From: an uncultured bacterium
GTDB lineage: Bacteria; Bacillota_I; Bacilli_A; Acholeplasmatales; Anaeroplasmataceae
Direction: 5' to 3'
Length of the DNA: 64,000 bases
Assembly (NCBI GenBank): GCA_949291115.1
Contig: CASETY010000004.1
Location: 18,432-82,431, forward strand
Shown: positions 36,826 to 45,632 of the stretch, in pieces
How positions within the stretch are numbered: position 1 is the first letter of the stretch
How the letters are laid out: each line of letters begins with the position of its first letter
Made by a program: the position numbers and the translations under genes
Notes under the pieces: model-generated
The model's database searches: none
The model's input: only the letters and a program-made list of their open reading frames with translations
What the model was told of the DNA's origin: nothing

Positions 36826-39129
36826 ATGAAAAATATTGCAATTAGAGAACTAGCCTTTTTCGTATATCAAAAAGGGAATTTATCTTCTGAACTTTCATTT
36901 AATAGTGATGCTAAAGAAGGTAGTATAATCCATTCCTTAAGACAAAGTGAATATGGTAAAGAAGCCATTAAAGAATATTATATTAATCATAAATTAATAA
37001 TTGATAAAGAAGAATATAATTTTATTGGTTTTGTTGATGGCTTATTAGAAAAAGATAAACGTTTAGTTCTAGAAGAAATTAAAACAACCGATTTAAATGT
37101 CTACGATGAAAATTTTCAAATCAAAGATGAACATTTAGCTCAGTTAAAACTATATGCTTACTTCTTATATTTAGAAACAAATATCTTAGATATTGAATTA
37201 AATCTACTCTATATAGAAAGAAAAACCTTAAAAAGAAGAAATTATAAATATAAAGTTACTAGTGATGAATTAACTAATTTCTTTAATGAAACAATTACAA
37301 TTTATTTAACATACTTTAATACCATAAATAAAATAGAAATAGAAAGATTAGTTACAACCAACAAATTAGAATTTCCTTTTTCAATAAGAGATGGTCAACA
37401 AGAAATTATAGAAGCTACTCTTACTAATTTTATTAATAATGATATTTTATATATTTTAGCGCCAACTGGGATAGGTAAAACAATGGCTACTTTATATCCA
37501 GCTATTAAATCAATGAGTAAAATTGGTGATAAAGTATTTTACTTAACAGCCAAAAATAGTGGTAAGACTTCGGCTATTCAAGCTTTAAATATTTTAAAAG
37601 AAAATGGATTAAGATTAAAAAGTATTGAATTAGTAGCTAAAAAGAAAATATGTTTATATGGTAAAGAAAATTGTAAAATGGAAGAATGTCCATATGCCAA
37701 AAACTTCTTTGAAAAGTTAAAAGAAGCCACGTTAGATATTTTAACTAATAATGATATTATTGATAATAATATATTAATAGATTATGCAATGAAATATGAA
37801 ATATGTAGTTTTGAATATGCATTAAATATATCATTATATACTTCGGTAATAATAGCTGATTATAATTATGTTTTTGATCCTAAAGTTAAATTAATAAGGT
37901 ATTTTGAACAAGATAATTTTAAACCATATCTTTTAGTTGACGAAGCTCATAACTTAGTTTCTAGAAGTTTAGAAATGTATTCTAATAGTTTAAGTATTTA
38001 TACATTAATAAAGTTAAAAAACTTATTTATTAATGAAAAAATAATCTATAAGAAAATACTGGTTTTAATTAATTATCTTCATAAAACATATGATGATAAA
38101 GTAACTACTATAAGTTCATTTATAAGTAAAGATAAAGATTTAAATTTAGAAAATTATCTAATAGATATTGTTGATGACATTTATAATTATTTAGAATTTA
38201 ATGATAACATTGATAATAAAGATGAAATATTAGAAGGCTATTTTGCATTAAAAGATTATTTAAGAATAGCTAATTTATATGATAGGACGCATTTGTTTAT
38301 TGTTAAATTAGAAAACAATAATTTAATAATAAGACTTAAATGTTTAGATGCATCTAACTATTTATTAGAAACTATTAATAATCATTCAAGTGGCACAGTT
38401 TATTTTTCAGCTACTTTATATCCACTTAATTATTACAAGAGTTTTTTAAGTCAAAATGAAGGTTCTTATTTAGAACTTACATCACCGTTTAATAAAGACA
38501 ATTTACTTTTAATGAATATGCCTATATCAACAAGATATAATGATAGACACTATACAATTGACTTAATTGTAGATGCAATTAAAAAATGTATTATGGCTAA
38601 ACAAGGCCATTATATAGTATTCTTTCCCTCTTATGAATATTTAAATTTAATTGTTTCAAATATTAATATTGATGATTATGAAATGATTGTTCAAACCAAA
38701 GATAAACCAATAAATTATTTTATGGACAAATTTAAAAGTAAAGATAATATTTTAGGTTTCTTTGTACTTGGTGGTATTTATAGTGAGGGTATTGATTATG
38801 TTGGTGAAATGTTAGATGGTGTAATAATTGTTGGGGTTGGTATGCCGCAAATTAATGAAGAAAATAATCTTTTAAAGACTTATTTTGATAATATAAATAA
38901 TAAAGGTTTTTTATATAGTTATACTTATCCAGGTTTTAATAAAATTGTCCAAGCGGTTGGTAGAGTTATTAGAACCGAAACTGATAAAGGGATTGCTTTA
39001 TTAATTGATGATAGATATCAGTCGCAAATTTATAAAGAAATCTTTCCTGCTCATTGGTCTAATATTAAATATTTAAATTTTGATAGTAATTTAGATGAAT
39101 TACTTTTGGAATTTTGGGCAAAAAAATAG
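36826..39129 (+). CDS. Nuclease-helicase, Rad3/DinG-like with N-terminal PD-(D/E)XK domain
   Basis: A 767-aa predicted DNA repair enzyme. Residues about 1-140 look like a PD-(D/E)XK nuclease (FVDGLLE, then VLEEIKTTDL, then DEHLAQLKLYAYFL). The superfamily-2 helicase part has Walker A LAPTGIGKTMA (about residue 210) and four cysteines for an iron-sulfur cluster (CLYGKENCKMEECP, then ICSFEYAL). It also has IADYNYVFDP, DEAH in LLVDEAHNLV, SATLYPL and the closing QAVGRVIRT. An ATG at 36820 is possible, but AGG eight bases before the ATG at 36826 favours the latter. Known in anaerobic Firmicutes as a DinG-related type; its DNA substrate is unknown. Confidence 0.88.
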   Translation: MKNIAIRELAFFVYQKGNLSSELSFNSDAKEGSIIHSLRQSEYGKEAIKEYYINHKLIIDKEEYNFIGFVDGLLEKDKRLVLEEIKTTDLNVYDENFQIKDEHLAQLKLYAYFLYLETNILDIELNLLYIERKTLKRRNYKYKVTSDELTNFFNETITIYLTYFNTINKIEIERLVTTNKLEFPFSIRDGQQEIIEATLTNFINNDILYILAPTGIGKTMATLYPAIKSMSKIGDKVFYLTAKNSGKTSAIQALNILKENGLRLKSIELVAKKKICLYGKENCKMEECPYAKNFFEKLKEATLDILTNNDIIDNNILIDYAMKYEICSFEYALNISLYTSVIIADYNYVFDPKVKLIRYFEQDNFKPYLLVDEAHNLVSRSLEMYSNSLSIYTLIKLKNLFINEKIIYKKILVLINYLHKTYDDKVTTISSFISKDKDLNLENYLIDIVDDIYNYLEFNDNIDNKDEILEGYFALKDYLRIANLYDRTHLFIVKLENNNLIIRLKCLDASNYLLETINNHSSGTVYFSATLYPLNYYKSFLSQNEGSYLELTSPFNKDNLLLMNMPISTRYNDRHYTIDLIVDAIKKCIMAKQGHYIVFFPSYEYLNLIVSNINIDDYEMIVQTKDKPINYFMDKFKSKDNILGFFVLGGIYSEGIDYVGEMLDGVIIVGVGMPQINEENNLLKTYFDNINNKGFLYSYTYPGFNKIVQAVGRVIRTETDKGIALLIDDRYQSQIYKEIFPAHWSNIKYLNFDSNLDELLLEFWAKK

Positions 39130-39155
39130 TAGAAATTTTGTTTCTACTATTTTAG
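39121..39155. terminator. Bidirectional terminator
   Basis: Ten-pair stem ATAGTAGAAA (39126-39135) and TTTCTACTAT (39141-39150) with A-run before and T-rich tail after, ending both the helicase gene (whose TAG stop is in the stem) and the convergent HIT gene. Confidence 0.8.
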
Positions 39156-39542
39156 CTTATTATAAACTTCATTTAAATCAATGTCTTTACTATTGTCAGT
39201 CATTACCATTTTAAAATTATCGTTAGGATAACGTGGAATAATATGTACATGAAAATGCATTACACTTTGGCCAGCAACTTCACCACAATTGTTAATAATA
39301 TTAATTCCAGGGGCGTTTAATTTAGCTTTTATTTGGATAGCTAACATTTGAACTACTTTCATTAAATGTAAATATAAGTCTGCTGGTATTTCACAAATGT
39401 TTTCATAATGTTCTTTAGGTAAAACTAGTGTGTGACCATAAGTGGCTTGACTTATATCAAGGATTGCTATTACTTTATCATCTTCATATATTTTTTTAGA
39501 AGGTATCTTTCCTTCATTAATTAAACAAAATACACAACTCAT
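39147..39542 (-). CDS. HIT-family nucleotide hydrolase
   Basis: A 131-aa histidine-triad protein. It starts CVFCLINEGKIPSKKIYEDD with paired cysteines, has GHTLVLPKEHYENI in the middle and the triad HFHVHIIPRYPND with the catalytic middle His. Members split AMP from adenosine conjugates. The exact substrate is unknown. It has its own RBS (GGAGG) and ends at a shared terminator. Confidence 0.95.
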   Translation of the reverse strand: MSCVFCLINEGKIPSKKIYEDDKVIAILDISQATYGHTLVLPKEHYENICEIPADLYLHLMKVVQMLAIQIKAKLNAPGINIINNCGEVAGQSVMHFHVHIIPRYPNDNFKMVMTDNSKDIDLNEVYNKLK

Positions 39543-39608
39543 AAATAAACCTCCGTTTATTTAATTATACAATATTTTAAGCAAATTAGTTTTAAGTTTT
39601 TAAAAAAA

Positions 39609-39617
39609 TGTTATAAT
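39609..39617 (+). promoter_or_regulatory. Extended -10 promoter for superoxide reductase
   Basis: TGT followed by TATAAT (39612-39617) about 22 bases before the ATG, with a poor -35 box. A good RBS AGGAGG follows. Confidence 0.55.
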
Positions 39618-39639
39618 TAAAATATAGGAGGACTTAATA

Positions 39640-40014
39640 ATGAAATTTTATTTATGTAAGCATTGTAAGAATTTAGTAGAAATGGTAATGGATAGTGGTG
39701 TAAATCCTGTTTGTTGTGGCGAAAAGATGGAAGAATTAAAAGCTAATACAACAGACGCAGCACAAGAAAAACATGTACCAGTAGTTAATGTTTCAGGCAA
39801 TGTTGTAAATGTGGTTGTTGGATCTGTTTTACATCCACAAACAGAAGCTCATTTAATTAATTTTATTGTTTTAAAAACTTGTTGCAAGGTTTACCGTAAA
39901 GATTTAACAAAAGATGATGAACCAAAAGCTTCTTTTGTTTTAGAAGATGGTGAAAAGCCTTTAGAAGTTTATGCTTACTGTAATTTACATGGATTATGGA
40001 AAGCTAGTTTATAA
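39640..40014 (+). CDS. dfx: Superoxide reductase (desulfoferrodoxin, 2Fe type)
   Basis: Reduces superoxide to hydrogen peroxide without making oxygen, typical of anaerobes. The small N-terminal iron domain has four cysteines (C6, C9, C25, C26; CKHC and VCCG). The catalytic centre has His45 after Glu43-Lys44 (EKHVP), His65 and His71 (VLHPQTEAH), Cys114 and His117 (YCNLHGLW). All ligands are present and length (124 aa) is normal. It has its own promoter and a terminator after it. Its position directly before the oxygen-sensitive PFL genes fits oxygen defence. Confidence 0.96.
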   Translation: MKFYLCKHCKNLVEMVMDSGVNPVCCGEKMEELKANTTDAAQEKHVPVVNVSGNVVNVVVGSVLHPQTEAHLINFIVLKTCCKVYRKDLTKDDEPKASFVLEDGEKPLEVYAYCNLHGLWKASL

Positions 40015-40021
40015 TTCTATT

Positions 40022-40050
40022 AGTTGTGATTTTTATCACAACTTTTTTTA
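40022..40050 (+). terminator. Intrinsic terminator after superoxide reductase
   Basis: AGTTGTGAT (40022-40030) pairs with ATCACAACT (40035-40043), followed by seven T. The pflA gene begins 13 bases later with no evident promoter, so some read-through probably feeds it. Confidence 0.82.
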
Positions 40051-40062
40051 GGGGTAGATAAC

Positions 40063-40800
40063 ATGGAAGGAAAAATACATTCTTTTGAATCGTTTGGAAC
40101 TGTTGATGGACCTGGAATAAGATTTGTTATTTTCTTTAAAGGCTGTCCATTAAGATGTTTATATTGTCATAATCCTGATACTTGGACTTTTGAAAATTCT
40201 AAAACATATAGTGAAGATGAAATTATCAAAGAAGCTTTAAAATATAAAGGTTATTGGGGTGAAAAAGGTGGCGTCACTATAACAGGTGGAGAACCAACCT
40301 TACAACTTGATTTTTTAATTAGTTTACTTAAGAAATTTAAAGAATATAATGTTCATACTGCTGTTGATACTTGTGGTTATTTGTTTAATGAAAATAACAA
40401 AGATAAGTATTTAGAATTGATTAAATATACAGATTTATTCTTATTAGATATTAAACATATCAATAATGAAGAACATATAAAACTAACATCTAAAGAAAAT
40501 AAAAGCATATTAAACTTTGCCAAATTTTTAAGTGACAATAACAAAAGTATGTGGATTAGACATGTTTTAGTTCCTACTATTACTGATAATGATTCATATT
40601 TATATCAATTAAAAGAATTTATTGAGTCTTTAAAAACAGTTGAAAAAGTTGAAGTGTTACCTTATCATACTTTAGGTGTAAATAAATATAAAATGTTAAA
40701 TATTAAATATCCTTTAGAAGGAATTAATAGTCCTTCTAAGGAAAGAGTTATGAATGCCAAAAATATTTTAGAGGTTAAAAAATATGCAGCTAAATATTGA
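40063..40800 (+). CDS. pflA: Pyruvate formate-lyase activating enzyme
   Basis: Radical SAM enzyme that takes one hydrogen from a glycine of pyruvate formate-lyase. The cluster motif CxxxCxxC is FKGCPLRCLYCHNPDTW (about residue 30) and the glycine-rich SAM motif is GGVTITGGEPTLQ. It starts GKIHSFESFGTVDGPGIRFV, which is typical. Length of 245 aa is normal. It overlaps the thioredoxin-like gene by 17 bases and lies just before the split pflB genes, so all four are probably one operon. Confidence 0.96.
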   Translation: MEGKIHSFESFGTVDGPGIRFVIFFKGCPLRCLYCHNPDTWTFENSKTYSEDEIIKEALKYKGYWGEKGGVTITGGEPTLQLDFLISLLKKFKEYNVHTAVDTCGYLFNENNKDKYLELIKYTDLFLLDIKHINNEEHIKLTSKENKSILNFAKFLSDNNKSMWIRHVLVPTITDNDSYLYQLKEFIESLKTVEKVEVLPYHTLGVNKYKMLNIKYPLEGINSPSKERVMNAKNILEVKKYAAKY

Positions 40801-41107
40801 AAATTATAAAAAAGAATTAAGAGGAATAAGTGTTGTTGAAGTTTCTGGCGAAGGATGTGCCAATTGTATTACCTTAATGCCGATACTATATAAAATATTA
40901 TCTTTAAGAGATGATTGTGTATTACATCACTTAGAAGTAAATGAACAAAATATGGCCTTATGTAAGGAATTTTCAATAGATAGAGTTCCTACAATTCTCG
41001 TACTTAAAGATAGAGAAGTGATGGCTAGATGCACTGGTTATCAACCAGAAGAAATATTAGAAATTTGGTTAGACACTAAAATAAATGAAATTAAAAACAA
41101 TGTATAG
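40784..41107 (+). CDS. Thioredoxin-like protein in the PFL operon
   Basis: A 107-aa thioredoxin-fold protein. The active site is CANC (C25, C28 in SGEGCANCITLMP), not the WCGPC of classical thioredoxin, and the cis-Pro is in DRVPTILVL. It starts inside the end of pflA (17-base overlap), so the two are translated together. A plausible role is reduction of cysteines in PFL or electron supply to the activase, but this is inference from position only. It could equally be a general redox protein that happens to lie here. Confidence 0.82.
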   Translation: MQLNIENYKKELRGISVVEVSGEGCANCITLMPILYKILSLRDDCVLHHLEVNEQNMALCKEFSIDRVPTILVLKDREVMARCTGYQPEEILEIWLDTKINEIKNNV

Positions 41108-41177
41108 AGCATATTGCTTGCGTTTTTATTAATAGTTTGATAGTATTTAAATATCTTTTTTGAAAGGAAGTGTTTTT

Positions 41178-43205
41178 ATGTATTTAGGATGGGAAGGTTT
41201 TAACCTTGGTAAATGGAGTAATGATGAAGTCGATGTTAGAGACTTCATTCAAAGAAATTATACACCATATTTAGGTGATTCTTCTTTCTTAGCTGGTCCA
41301 ACAGAAGCTACTAAAAAATTGTGGGACATTGTTTTAGATTTATCTAAAAAAGAAAGAGAAAATGGTGGTGTATTAGATGCTGATACAGATATCATTTCAA
41401 CTATTACTTCTCATGGTCCTTGTTATTTAGATAAAGATTTAGAAAAGATTGTTGGTTTACAAACGGATAAACCATTTAAAAGATCACTACAACCATTTGG
41501 TGGTATAAAAATGGCTACAGAAGCTTGTGAAATGTATGGCTACCATGTAAGTGACCGTGTAAAAGAAATTTTTACAAAATATCGTAAAACTCATAATGAT
41601 GGTGTTTATGATGCTTATACACCAGAAATGAGGGCTGCTAGACGTGCACATATTCTAACAGGTTTACCTGATACATATGGTAGAGGCCGTATTGTTGGTG
41701 ATTATAGAAGAGTTGCCTTATATGGTGTTGATTATTTAATTAAACATAAAGAATTAGATAAATCTTTAATAGGTGGGGAAATGCGTCCTGACCGTATTAG
41801 AGACCGTGAAGAATTATCTGAACAAATTAAAGCCTTAAAAGCTTTAAAAGAAATGGCTTTAAGTTATGGTGTTGACATTAGTGAACCAGCTAAAACAGCT
41901 AAAGAAGCTATTCAAGCATTATATTTTGGTTATTTAGCAGCTGTTAAAGATCAAAACGGTGCTGCGATGTCTATTGGTAGAAATACTACATTCTTAGATA
42001 TTTATATTGAACGTGATTTACAAAAAGGTATTCTTACGGAAACAGAAGCCCAAGAATTAATGGATCATTTTGTAATGAAATTAAGAATTGTTAAGTTCAT
42101 GCGTATTCGTGAATATAATGAATTATTTAGTGGTGATCCAACATGGGTAACTGAATCAATTGGTGGTATGGGTGTTGATGGTCGTACTTTAGTTACTAAA
42201 AACTCATTTAGAGTTTTACATACTTTAGATAATCTAGGCCCAGCTCCAGAACCAAACTTAACAGTTCTATGGAGCAAAAATTTACCAATTAACTTTAAAA
42301 AATATTGTGCAGAAATGTCTATTAAGACATCAGCCATTCAATATGAATCTGATGATTTAATGCGTCCAACTATGGGTGATGACTATTGTATTGCTTGTTG
42401 CGTATCTTCTATGCGTGTTGGTAAAGATATGCAATTCTTTGGTGCTCGTGCTAACTTAGCTAAGTGTTTATTATATGCTTTAAATGGTGGTAAAGACGAA
42501 TTAATGACTGATAAAGAAGGTAATCCTTATCAAGTATCACCACGTTTTGAAGGTGTATATGGCAATGATGCTTTAAATTATAAAGAAGTTATTATTAAAT
42601 ATGAACAAATGATGGAATGGTTAGCTGACTTATATGTTAACACCTTAAATCTAATTCATTATATGCATGATAAATATTCATATGAAGCTTTAGAAATGGC
42701 TTTACATGATACTAATGTTCACCGTTTCTTTGCGACAGGTATTGCTGGTTTATCTTGTGCTGTAGATTCACTTTCAGCTATTAAATATGCAAAAGTATAT
42801 CCTATTAGAAATGAAAAAGGGGTAATTGTTGATTTTAAAACAGAAGGCGATTTCCCTAAATATGGTAATAATGATGAAAGAGCTGATGAGATTGCCGTAT
42901 GGCTTGTAAAAACATTCATGAATAAGATTAAAAAACACTATACTTATCGTGAATCTGAACCAACAATGTCAATTTTAACTATTACTTCTAATGTTGTTTA
43001 TGGCAAAAAGACAGGTAATACACCAGATGGTAGAAAAGCTGGTGAACCATTAGCACCAGGGGCAAACCCAATGCATGGTCGTGATTCACATGGAGCCTTA
43101 GCTTCTTTAGAATCAGTAGCTAAATTACCATATGAATATTCTAGAGATGGTATTTCTAATACTTTCTCAGTTACACCACAATCATTAGGAAAAGATGAAG
43201 ACTAA
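41178..43205 (+). CDS. pflB: Pyruvate formate-lyase, large part without the glycyl radical domain
   Basis: Converts pyruvate and CoA to acetyl-CoA and formate. The protein is 675 aa and carries the catalytic Cys pair C407-C408 in [16 protein letters not shown], plus GARANLAK. It stops at SLGKDED, exactly where intact PFL continues to its last 75-80 residues with the glycyl radical. That missing part is the next gene, in the same reading frame, starting 12 bases after the stop. The frame opens at a TTG at 41160, but GGAAG before the ATG at 41178 and the normal start YLGWEGFN favour the ATG. The combined length of 751 aa matches full PFL (about 750-760). Confidence 0.94.
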   Translation: MYLGWEGFNLGKWSNDEVDVRDFIQRNYTPYLGDSSFLAGPTEATKKLWDIVLDLSKKERENGGVLDADTDIISTITSHGPCYLDKDLEKIVGLQTDKPFKRSLQPFGGIKMATEACEMYGYHVSDRVKEIFTKYRKTHNDGVYDAYTPEMRAARRAHILTGLPDTYGRGRIVGDYRRVALYGVDYLIKHKELDKSLIGGEMRPDRIRDREELSEQIKALKALKEMALSYGVDISEPAKTAKEAIQALYFGYLAAVKDQNGAAMSIGRNTTFLDIYIERDLQKGILTETEAQELMDHFVMKLRIVKFMRIREYNELFSGDPTWVTESIGGMGVDGRTLVTKNSFRVLHTLDNLGPAPEPNLTVLWSKNLPINFKKYCAEMSIKTSAIQYESDDLMRPTMGDDYCIACCVSSMRVGKDMQFFGARANLAKCLLYALNGGKDELMTDKEGNPYQVSPRFEGVYGNDALNYKEVIIKYEQMMEWLADLYVNTLNLIHYMHDKYSYEALEMALHDTNVHRFFATGIAGLSCAVDSLSAIKYAKVYPIRNEKGVIVDFKTEGDFPKYGNNDERADEIAVWLVKTFMNKIKKHYTYRESEPTMSILTITSNVVYGKKTGNTPDGRKAGEPLAPGANPMHGRDSHGALASLESVAKLPYEYSRDGISNTFSVTPQSLGKDED

Positions 43206-43217
43206 GGAGGATATTTC

Positions 43218-43448
43218 ATGTCAAGAGTAGATAATTTAGTACAAATGCTAGACACTTATGTTGCCGATGGTGGCTATCATTTAAATGTGAATGTGTTTAA
43301 TAGAGAGACCTTACTAGATGCCCAAAAACATCCAGAAAAGTATCCTCAATTAACAATTAGAGTATCTGGTTACGCCGTTAATTTTATTAAATTAACGAAA
43401 GAACAACAAGATGATGTAATCAGTAGAACTATTCATGAATCTATGTAA
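43218..43448 (+). CDS. Separate glycyl radical domain of pyruvate formate-lyase
   Basis: A 76-aa protein equal to the C-terminus of [13 protein letters not shown], then [16 protein letters not shown] with the radical-bearing Gly51, then [13 protein letters not shown]. It has its own ATG and a perfect RBS. TAAGGAGG at 43203-43210 joins the stop of the large subunit to the Shine-Dalgarno sequence, so translation is coupled. It resembles the stand-alone protein GrcA/YfiD that replaces a damaged PFL C-terminus in enterobacteria, but here the main protein lacks that end altogether. It should be charged by the pflA product. Confidence 0.94.
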   Translation: MSRVDNLVQMLDTYVADGGYHLNVNVFNRETLLDAQKHPEKYPQLTIRVSGYAVNFIKLTKEQQDDVISRTIHESM

Positions 43449-43459
43449 TTAAAAATATA

Positions 43460-43513
43460 GAAAAAAGGCTTAATTAAGAGAATTTAAACTCATTAATTAA
43501 GCCTTTATTTTAT
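43460..43513. terminator. Bidirectional terminator after the PFL operon
   Basis: AAAGGCTTAATTAA pairs with TTAATTAAGCCTTT between 43464 and 43505 with an inner GAG/CTC pair, A-run before and T-rich tail after. It serves the PFL genes and the convergent hydrolase gene. Confidence 0.85.
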
Positions 43514-44745
43514 ACTCCATAACTTGGCCAAACTCTTTGAGGAACCTTGATAGAATCTTTGTCAGAAGCAGAACTATATTTACCATTAGTTGTTACATAT
43601 ATTTCTTCATTAAACCAAGCACTATCTTTAAGTTTAGTTAAATTGTTAGAAGCAGCTAAGCCAATTTCAACGCCGTTACATGAAATAATAATATTACCGT
43701 TAAAAGATGTCATACTATCAGTAACATTATCATACATAGAAGTTACATATATTTGATCGGTATATTTAGCCACTCTATCAATAAAATCTTGGGTAGGGAA
43801 ATCATTCTTATAATTGGTAGTATATTGTTTATTACCAGCACAACAACAAACACAAACAATCGCAGGTTTTATTTTTCTTAAAAGACAATCATTTGAAGAA
43901 GTTTTTGAACCGTGATGACCTGCCTTAAATAAATCAACTTCTGGTAAAGTTTTAGCTTCGCTAGAATCATCATAATAAGCAGCTAAAGCTTCTTCACCTT
44001 CTTTTTCTAAGTCACCTGTTAACATGAAATGATGATCATCATAGTTAAACATCGTACAAACTGAATAATTATTTTCGTTACTGCTCGTTTCAAAATAGAA
44101 TTTATTATATAAAATATCCATAGTTATATTATTATTTTCATCCAATATAAAAGTGGAAGAAGCACCATTTGAATTACTAAAACATTCAGCAGCTGTCATT
44201 ATATTAGTACCATTTTCTTCAATATAATCAATAGCTGTTAAGAAATCTTTATATATTTGTGTGGATTTGTTGGTAAGATTATTATAAATAAAGTTATCTA
44301 CTTCATAATTATATAAAATACCAGTTCTTGAATCACCAGATTTATTACCAACAAAAGCGGAAATGTGATCACTATCGCCATGAGTCGCAATAACATATTC
44401 TAGAGTATTATCAGTAACATAATTATCTAGATAATCACTAATATAAGTAGCACTATTTTTTTCACTACCAGCATCAATTAATATATCAGTATCGCCAGCT
44501 TTAATATAAATTGAATCACCAGTAGAATCGTTGCCAAGTTCTATGAAATGAATACTAAATTCCTCATAAGTAACTCCTTCTAAAACATCTGTTTGATTTT
44601 CATTTAAATTTAACAATATATTAATTTTTGTCTTTAAGTTAAAGATATTAAAGTAGTAAAGAATAAATAAAATAATTACCACAATTATTAATATTGATAA
44701 AATATAAATATTAACTTTTCTCTTTCTTTTTCTTTGTTTTGCCAT
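43510..44745 (-). CDS. ComEC/Rec2-like metallo-beta-lactamase-fold protein with one membrane anchor
   Basis: About 411 aa. A basic N-terminus (AKQRKRKRK) precedes one transmembrane helix (about 14-36), so the rest is outside the cell. The hydrolase fold has GDTDILIDAGS, the metal motif ATHGDSDHISAF, FMLTGDLEKE and LFKAGHHGSKTS, as in the C-terminal domain of ComEC. The channel part of ComEC is missing. Such stand-alone enzymes may be nucleases or phosphodiesterases. The frame opens at a GTG at 44754, but AGGGTG there is the RBS, and the ATG at 44745 is preferred. Confidence 0.85.
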   Translation of the reverse strand: MAKQRKRKRKVNIYILSILIIVVIILFILYYFNIFNLKTKINILLNLNENQTDVLEGVTYEEFSIHFIELGNDSTGDSIYIKAGDTDILIDAGSEKNSATYISDYLDNYVTDNTLEYVIATHGDSDHISAFVGNKSGDSRTGILYNYEVDNFIYNNLTNKSTQIYKDFLTAIDYIEENGTNIMTAAECFSNSNGASSTFILDENNNITMDILYNKFYFETSSNENNYSVCTMFNYDDHHFMLTGDLEKEGEEALAAYYDDSSEAKTLPEVDLFKAGHHGSKTSSNDCLLRKIKPAIVCVCCCAGNKQYTTNYKNDFPTQDFIDRVAKYTDQIYVTSMYDNVTDSMTSFNGNIIISCNGVEIGLAASNNLTKLKDSAWFNEEIYVTTNGKYSSASDKDSIKVPQRVWPSYGV

Positions 44746-44864
44746 AAATATCACCCTATATATTTGTTCATATATTATAATTCTCTTTAATTATATTTGC
44801 AAGTCTAAAAAAAATAAATTAATAAATAGCTTAATAAGGCTATTTTTCTAAAATTAAAAAACGA

Positions 44865-44893
44865 TTGACTAATTAGGATATTTAGTGTATACT
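44865..44893 (+). promoter_or_regulatory. Promoter of the manganese riboswitch-mntP unit
   Basis: TTGACT (44865-44870), 17 bases, TATACT (44888-44893). Transcription would start close to 44900, right at the riboswitch 5' end. Confidence 0.85.
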
Positions 44894-44898
44894 TTTAT

Positions 44899-45014
44899 TA
44901 ATTTAAGGGAGTAGTTCGCTACTTGTAGTTACTTAGTCTACATAATGGTTTATCCAGGCTTAGTATTAAAGAACGAGACTTATGCTTTTTTAGCATAGTT
45001 TTCGTTCTTATTTT
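44899..45014 (+). promoter_or_regulatory. yybP-ykoY (manganese) riboswitch with terminator
   Basis: The leader has the conserved 5' element AAGGGAGTAG (44905-44914) and the 3' element ACGAGACTTA near 44973-44982, whose TAAG/CTTA ends can close the base stem. The 3' element is also part of a terminator: AAGAACGA (about 44969-44976) pairs with TCGTTCTT (about 45002-45009) with an inner ATGC/GCAT stem, followed by seven T. Metal binding would hold the 3' element in the aptamer and prevent termination, switching the gene on. The downstream gene is a manganese exporter, which fits this class. Confidence 0.85.
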
Positions 45015-45027
45015 TTTGGAGGAATTT

Positions 45028-45591
45028 ATGGATTATTTAAATGTGTTTATAACTTCACTTTCAATGTCAATGGACGCTTCTACTGTAGGGGCAGTTGATG
45101 GTGTAAAAGAAAGTGGTATGAAGATTAAAAAGAAAATATTAATTGCTTTTTTATTTGGATTCTTACAGTTTTTAATGCCACTGATTGGTTATTTTATAGG
45201 CTATAGTTTTAAAGAATATGTTGTTTCTTATATACCATATATTGCTTTTAGTTTATTGTTTTTATTAGCTTTGAAATCATTTATTGATTTTCTTAAAAGT
45301 AGAAATAATGAAGAAATAACAAAAGAAAAAATATCATTTAAAGAAATAATAATTCAAGGTATTGCTACTTCAATTGATGCATTTTCCATTGGTTTTGTTT
45401 TCTTAAATTATGGAATAAAAGATGCGATGATAACTTTTGTTATTATTGGGATAGTTACTTTTATTCTTTCTTTTATAACGATTAATTTAGGTAATTTGAT
45501 TGCTTCTAAATTGGAAAAATATAGTGGTTTAATTTCGGCTTTAATTTTTTTAGCTGTAGGCATTAAAATATTAATTGAAGGTATTATATAA
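45028..45591 (+). CDS. mntP: Manganese efflux pump MntP
   Basis: A 187-aa membrane protein of six helices in two related halves. The conserved acidic motifs are SMSMDASTVGAVDG in helix 1 and ATSIDAFSIGFVF in the second half, and FLQFLMPLIGYFIG is typical of the family. It exports excess Mn(II). The frame extends to a TTG at 45016, but GGAGGAA before the ATG at 45028 sets the start. Expression is controlled by the manganese riboswitch directly upstream, a standard pairing. Confidence 0.95.
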   Translation: MDYLNVFITSLSMSMDASTVGAVDGVKESGMKIKKKILIAFLFGFLQFLMPLIGYFIGYSFKEYVVSYIPYIAFSLLFLLALKSFIDFLKSRNNEEITKEKISFKEIIIQGIATSIDAFSIGFVFLNYGIKDAMITFVIIGIVTFILSFITINLGNLIASKLEKYSGLISALIFLAVGIKILIEGII

Positions 45592-45632
45592 AACTAAACT
45601 TTTTTATGTTAAAATAATATGAGGTTTTAAAA

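Noticed and set aside
41178..43448. PFL as a simple pseudogene or frameshift
   Set aside because: Both parts are in the same frame, the break is in a linker, a perfect Shine-Dalgarno and ATG are present, and all catalytic residues are kept, so two working genes are more likely than decay. A sequencing error at the stop cannot be fully excluded.
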